A stretch of DNA of 64,000 nucleotides from positions 71,310 to 135,309 of the forward strand of contig NZ_LOPW02000003.1 in assembly GCF_001469875.2 (NCBI RefSeq), given 5' to 3'. Positions 60,811-64,000 of the stretch are shown one piece after another; position 1 is the stretch's first letter, and every line of letters begins with the position of its first letter. Made by a program: the position numbers and the translations under genes. This DNA is from Haloferax marisrubri. Its GTDB lineage: Archaea; Halobacteriota; Halobacteria; Halobacteriales; Haloferacaceae. The notes under the pieces were generated by a model that did not search any database, was not told the DNA's origin, and saw only the letters and a list, made by a program, of their open reading frames with translations.

Positions 60811-62016
60811 ATGCCTAACGCCAGCGACGACCTCTTCACCCGGGAGGACCCCATCTTCGCCAACAAGGAGTTGTTGGAGATAAACCACCTCCCGGGGGAG
60901 GGTCGCATCGTCGGTCGCGACGACGAGATCTCGGATCTCGCGACCGCGGTGAACCCCGCCATCTTCGGACAGAGCCCGAGCAACGTCCTCATCTACGGGA
61001 AGACGGGGACGGGGAAGTCGCTCTGTGCGAAGTACGTCTCCCAGCGCCTCGTCGACACGGCCGAAGAAGAGGGAGTGAAAGCGACGTTCGCCTACGTGGA
61101 CTGCGCGCAGGACACGACCGAGACGCAGGCCGTCCAGACTATCGCCGACAGCGTCAACGACACCGCGGTCACCGGCATCAAAGTCCCCGACAAGGGACTC
61201 TCGACGTCGACGTACTACAAGCGCCTGTGGCGCATCCTCGACTCGCTGTACGACGTCGTGCTCATCATCCTCGACGAGATCGACAAACTGAGCGACGACG
61301 ACATCCTCATGCAACTCTCGCGGGCCGGTGAGGCAGGGAAAATCGCCGGCTGTAAGCTCGGAGTCATCGGTATCAGCAACAAGATTCAGTACAAAGACCG
61401 GATGGACGAGCGGGTGAAATCCAGCCTCTGCGAGCGCGAGTTCGTCTTCCCGCCGTACGACGCGAACCAGCTCCGCGACATCATGGACGCCCGGAGCGAC
61501 GCGTTCCGCGACGGCGTGTTGGACCCCTCGACGATTCCGCGGGCCGCGGCGCTCGCCGCCCGCGAACACGGGGACGCCCGGAAGGCAATCGACATCTTGC
61601 GGTACGCGGGAGAAATCGCACAGTCAATGGGTGCGAGTACCGTCAAGGAGAACTTCGTCACGCAGGCGCGCCAGCGCGCGGAGACCGACCGATTCCGCGA
61701 ACTGATTCGCGGGTCGACGCCGCACTCCCGCTACGTGTTGCAGGCCCTCGCGATTCTCTCGCTTTCGAACCAGCAGCAGGACGGCTTCCGAACGAGCCGC
61801 GTCTACGAGGTCTACGAGAACATCTGTCGACAACAGGGCTCGGACAGCCTGTCACTCCGACGGGTTCGAGACTTACTGAAAGAACACGCCTTTCTGGACA
61901 TCATCGAACAGTCGAAACACAGCGGCGGGAGCGCGGAAGGAAGCTACACTAAGCACCAACTGCTCGAAGATCCGGACGTAGTGAGAGACGTCCTCATCGA
62001 AAACACGGACGCCTGA
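60811..62016 (+). CDS. orc: Orc1/Cdc6 family replication initiator
   Basis: A 401-residue AAA+ initiator. Walker A LIYGKTGTGKSLCAKYV (about 67-83), Walker B LIILDEIDKLSDDD (about 153), sensor 1 GVIGISNKIQ (about 188), the arginine/sensor 2 region AREHGDARKAIDILRYAGE, and a C-terminal winged helix (about 300-395) that contacts the ORB. Its position at the edge of the ORB array makes it the cognate initiator of this origin. The ATG at 60811 comes eight bases after ORB 10. It converges with the HTH regulator gene. Confidence 0.95.
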   Translation: MPNASDDLFTREDPIFANKELLEINHLPGEGRIVGRDDEISDLATAVNPAIFGQSPSNVLIYGKTGTGKSLCAKYVSQRLVDTAEEEGVKATFAYVDCAQDTTETQAVQTIADSVNDTAVTGIKVPDKGLSTSTYYKRLWRILDSLYDVVLIILDEIDKLSDDDILMQLSRAGEAGKIAGCKLGVIGISNKIQYKDRMDERVKSSLCEREFVFPPYDANQLRDIMDARSDAFRDGVLDPSTIPRAAALAAREHGDARKAIDILRYAGEIAQSMGASTVKENFVTQARQRAETDRFRELIRGSTPHSRYVLQALAILSLSNQQQDGFRTSRVYEVYENICRQQGSDSLSLRRVRDLLKEHAFLDIIEQSKHSGGSAEGSYTKHQLLEDPDVVRDVLIENTDA

Positions 62017-62116
62017 CGGCCTGATGGAGGAATCAGGCGACCGGACACGCTGAGGGCCGAACCGAGTAGCGGGGATGGCTGCACCGCTGCGGATACACCT
62101 CTGTAGAGCGACCTCT

Positions 62117-62174
62117 TATATTTTATTGCGGGGGTTTGTGACTGGAATAATCACGCGTGACTGGGTCGGTCACG
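62117..62174. terminator. Likely terminator between orc and the HTH regulator
   Basis: A T-rich run (TTATATTTTATT, 62117-62128) is followed by CGTGAC-TGGGTCG-GTCACG (62156-62174), a perfect six-base-pair stem. Both convergent genes end on either side; the T-run would serve orc and the hairpin either gene. Confidence 0.45.
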
Positions 62175-62193
62175 CTCGGGTGCCGGCGCGTGT

Positions 62194-62976
62194 TCACGAT
62201 TCGAGTCGGTCGAGCGGGACCGAGGTCGAGCGGACGGACTCGTAGAGGTCTTCGACCCACGAGACGACCTCCGGCGCGTCGCCGTCGATGAGCGCCGTCA
62301 GGTTGTTGTGGTCGTCGTAGGCGGAGACGACGCCGTGGCCATCGACCAGTAAGAGGCCGAAACCCAGCGTCTCGTCGGTGATTCGCAGTTCGAACTGCTC
62401 GAGGTCCTGAGCGCGCTCGAACGACTCCGAATAGGCGTCTATCGACCGTTCGAGGACCTCGCGGTCGACGACGAGTTCCATCCGCGTGTCCGGTCCGATT
62501 ACGCTCGCGGCCGATTCGTTGAAGACGCGACTCACGATGGGCGTGACCCCGCGGAAGCGGTCGACTGGCTCGCTCCCGACTATTGTTAGATACCTGTTGA
62601 GCGGCGCGTGCGGGTCGTTGTCCGCGGCGGTCGTGATGTTCATCTGGCTGAGGACACCGGGCGGTACGCCCTCGCAGACCTCGGTAGCGTTCGCCAAGAA
62701 CTCGCTCATCCGGTCGGCGCATTCGACCGTCCCGACGAACTCCTCGTACTGGTCGTGAACCATCGTTCCGCCCGCGGTGAGACGGTATTTCCCGTCGGCC
62801 TTCTTGACCCACCCGCGGTCGCAGAATCCCGCAAGCGTCCGTTGTGCCGTCTCTCGAGCACAGTCACAGAGGTCTGCGAGTTCAGTCGGTCGGCGCGGCT
62901 CGACCGCCAACGCCCGAAGTATAGCCTCCCTACTTTTCGATCCGACGAGGAACGCCACGTCCTCCCGCGCACTCAT
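62194..62976 (-). CDS. HTH transcriptional regulator with FilR1-type sensor domain
   Basis: A 260-residue regulator, paralogue of the 24868-25659 protein: winged helix at residues ~5-70 (SKSREAILRALAVEPRRPTE; CARETAQRTLAGFCDRGWVKK), then the FilR1/DUF1724-like C-terminal domain (VVDREVLERSIDAYSESF; LRITDETLGFGLLLVDGHG). I start at the ATG at 62976 (MSAREDVAFLVGS), the conserved opening of the family. It lies between orc (convergent) and tbp (upstream, same strand, 84 bases). Target genes unknown. Confidence 0.85.
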   Translation of the reverse strand: MSAREDVAFLVGSKSREAILRALAVEPRRPTELADLCDCARETAQRTLAGFCDRGWVKKADGKYRLTAGGTMVHDQYEEFVGTVECADRMSEFLANATEVCEGVPPGVLSQMNITTAADNDPHAPLNRYLTIVGSEPVDRFRGVTPIVSRVFNESAASVIGPDTRMELVVDREVLERSIDAYSESFERAQDLEQFELRITDETLGFGLLLVDGHGVVSAYDDHNNLTALIDGDAPEVVSWVEDLYESVRSTSVPLDRLES

Positions 62977-63060
62977 GTCTCTCCGTTGTACTGTTCTGCA
63001 TTTCACACTTATGGGTGTTCAGGTCTATGACGCGGCGAAAAATCGGGGGTTCGAACGCGC

Positions 63061-63621
63061 TTATCCGAGGAGTCCGAGGGCGTCGATGCGCTCGACGATT
63101 TCCTCGACTGCGGTTTCCGCGTCGTCGGTCCGCTTCCCGCCGGTGATGACGATTTTCCCGGAGCCGAAAAGCAGGATGACGACTTTCGGCTCGTCCATGC
63201 GGTAGACGAGTCCGGGGAACTGCTCGGGCTCGTACTCGACGTCTTCGAGGCCGAGACCGATAGCCAGCGCGTTCAGGTTCAGGTTGTGTCCGAGGTCCGC
63301 GCTGGAGACGATGTTCTGGACAGTTATCTCTGGCTCGTCGTCGACGGGTATCTTCAGCTCGCGGAGCTTGTCGAAGATGATACCGAGTGCGTCGTGCACG
63401 TCGTCGATACTCTTTGCGCCCGTGCACACGATCTTCCCCGAGCGGAAGATGAGCGCAGCGGCTTTCGGGTCCTGGGTGCGATAGACGAGGCCCGGGAAGT
63501 TGTCCGGGTTGAAATCTGCACCGGGGAGGTCGTCGGCGAGGGCTTCGAGGTCGAGCTCCTGACCGATCCCGGTCGATGCGACTACGTTCTGAATCTCGAT
63601 GGAGTCTGCCGGCCCACTCAT
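63061..63621 (-). CDS. tbp: TATA-binding protein
   Basis: A 186-residue general transcription factor that binds TATA boxes and recruits TFB. The two pseudo-symmetric saddle repeats are clear: IQNVVASTGIGQELDLEAL... NFPGLVYRTQDPKAAALIF and VQNIVSSADLGHNLNLNAL... QFPGLVYRMDEPKVVILLF, each ending in SGKIVCTGAKS / SGKIVITGGKR. The ATG at 63621 (MSGPADS) is the usual start. Haloarchaea often carry several tbp copies; this chromosomal one beside an origin may be the main one. Confidence 0.97.
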   Translation of the reverse strand: MSGPADSIEIQNVVASTGIGQELDLEALADDLPGADFNPDNFPGLVYRTQDPKAAALIFRSGKIVCTGAKSIDDVHDALGIIFDKLRELKIPVDDEPEITVQNIVSSADLGHNLNLNALAIGLGLEDVEYEPEQFPGLVYRMDEPKVVILLFGSGKIVITGGKRTDDAETAVEEIVERIDALGLLG

Positions 63622-63647
63622 TGCTCGCACGTGAATCGTACCTCCGG

Positions 63648-63674
63648 CCTTATAAAGCGACCCGTTATAAACCG
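63648..63674 (-). promoter_or_regulatory. Two TATA-like boxes upstream of tbp
   Basis: CTTTATAAG (63648-63656) gives a start about five bases before the ATG. A second TTTATAACG-type element (about 63663-63672) lies directly behind it. Confidence 0.55.
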
Positions 63675-63750
63675 ACTTCAACGGGTCGATTCTGTTGGCC
63701 CTTCGCACGCACGCGAAACTAATACATTGATTTCTCGCTCGACCGAATTG

Positions 63751-63831
63751 ATGTCACAACTGACCGCGCGTGAAGTTATGGCACGCCTCATGTCTATTTT
63801 TCTCACAGAGCCACTAAATCAACGGGGTTAA
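63751..63831 (+). CDS. Possible 26-residue microprotein
   Basis: ATG at 63751 to TAA at 63831, MSQLTAREVMARLMSIFLTE..., with an AT-rich stretch (AATACAT core, about 63720-63727) some 27 bases upstream, i.e. a leaderless-like promoter. Codons are not strongly GC-ended, unlike neighbours, so this is a weak call. The peptide is amphipathic with no recognised family. Confidence 0.25.
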   Translation: MSQLTAREVMARLMSIFLTEPLNQRG

Positions 63832-63854
63832 ATGTATCCCCGGCATTCGGATTA

Positions 63855-64000
63855 ATGCGAAGAAGCGCACGGGGGCACTCCCCCGAAGGCTTCCACCGAA
63901 CGCCCCGACCCCAAGGTCGTCTGGCGCTCACCGGGATGACACACCTTCCCGGGGGTCGCCACGATACGACGGCCTTAAGTGGTCCAAGGCATTTCGGATG
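63855..64000 (+). other. Unidentified structured or coding region cut by the window end
   Basis: From the ATG at 63855, preceded 24 bases upstream by TTAAAT, a frame stays open to the window end (MRRSARGHSPEGFHRTPRPQ...), but composition is not typical of local genes. The DNA is unusually rich in hairpins: GCATT/AATGC (63844-63859), GGGGG-CACT-CCCCC, and CGACC-CCAA-GGTCG. It could be the 5' part of a structured RNA or a small gene; I recognise neither. Confidence 0.3.

Noticed and set aside
63855..64000. SRP RNA or RNase P RNA at the window end
   Set aside because: I could not match the conserved motifs I know for either RNA, and only the first ~145 bases are visible, so no RNA family is assigned.

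Overview
This is a chromosomal segment of a haloarchaeon, most likely Haloferax or a close relative. DNA is GC-rich and the proteins are strongly acidic. Most promoters have a TATA-like element about 25-30 bases before the start codon, as expected for leaderless mRNAs. Archaeal information genes are present: aIF2-beta (first codons only), an Orc1/Cdc6 initiator, TBP and an XPB-type helicase. The genus assignment rests on remembered gene families and gene order, not on a search.

Layout. 0-8.4 kb: the 5' end of aIF2-beta, two small conserved proteins (UPF0058, DUF555), 8-oxoguanine glycosylase, an MscS channel, 4-alpha-glucanotransferase, threonyl-tRNA synthetase and an alpha/beta hydrolase. 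8.5-11.8 kb: an iron-type module, FAD protein / binding lipoprotein / FAD protein, with two palindromic DtxR-like boxes. 11.8-16.4 kb: housekeeping genes, tRNA-Lys and a NAD-binding/DHH fusion. 16.5-22.7 kb: a divergent lactate oxidation locus (LutC, LutB-LutA fusion, large FAD/Fe-S dehydrogenase). 22.8-29.3 kb: CBS/ParB-like protein, aminotransferase, HTH regulator, a candidate small RNA, DUF123, DCC-family protein and an Hrq1-like helicase. 29.4-37.1 kb: two more iron boxes, one before an RGP-family glycosyltransferase and one before a full Fbp-type Fe(III) ABC transporter whose last gene is a membrane glycosyltransferase-like protein. 37.1-48.1 kb: NarK-type transporter and an alpha-glucan cluster (two GH13 enzymes divergent from a double GH15 glucoamylase). 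48.2-59.3 kb: sensor kinase, transporter, methyltransferase, the preQ0/archaeosine operon queD-queE-queC, thioesterase, ferredoxin, tRNA-Tyr with a duplicated 3' end, and XPB helicase. 59.3-62.0 kb: a replication origin with ten origin recognition boxes and its orc gene. 62.2-64.0 kb: a second HTH regulator, TBP, and an unexplained structured stretch cut by the window end.

Themes. Four copies of TTTAGG-N4-CCTAAA, each just before a start codon, tie the iron transporter, the FAD/binding-protein module and an RGP-family glycosyltransferase into one probable iron regulon. With the glycosyltransferase-like gene ending the transporter operon, this suggests a link between iron limitation and surface or protein glycosylation. 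The origin has eight ORBs pointing toward orc and two opposed ones directly before it, the last ending 8 bases before the orc ATG, which suggests autoregulation. Alpha-glucan breakdown is encoded by malQ plus the three-gene amylase/glucoamylase cluster.
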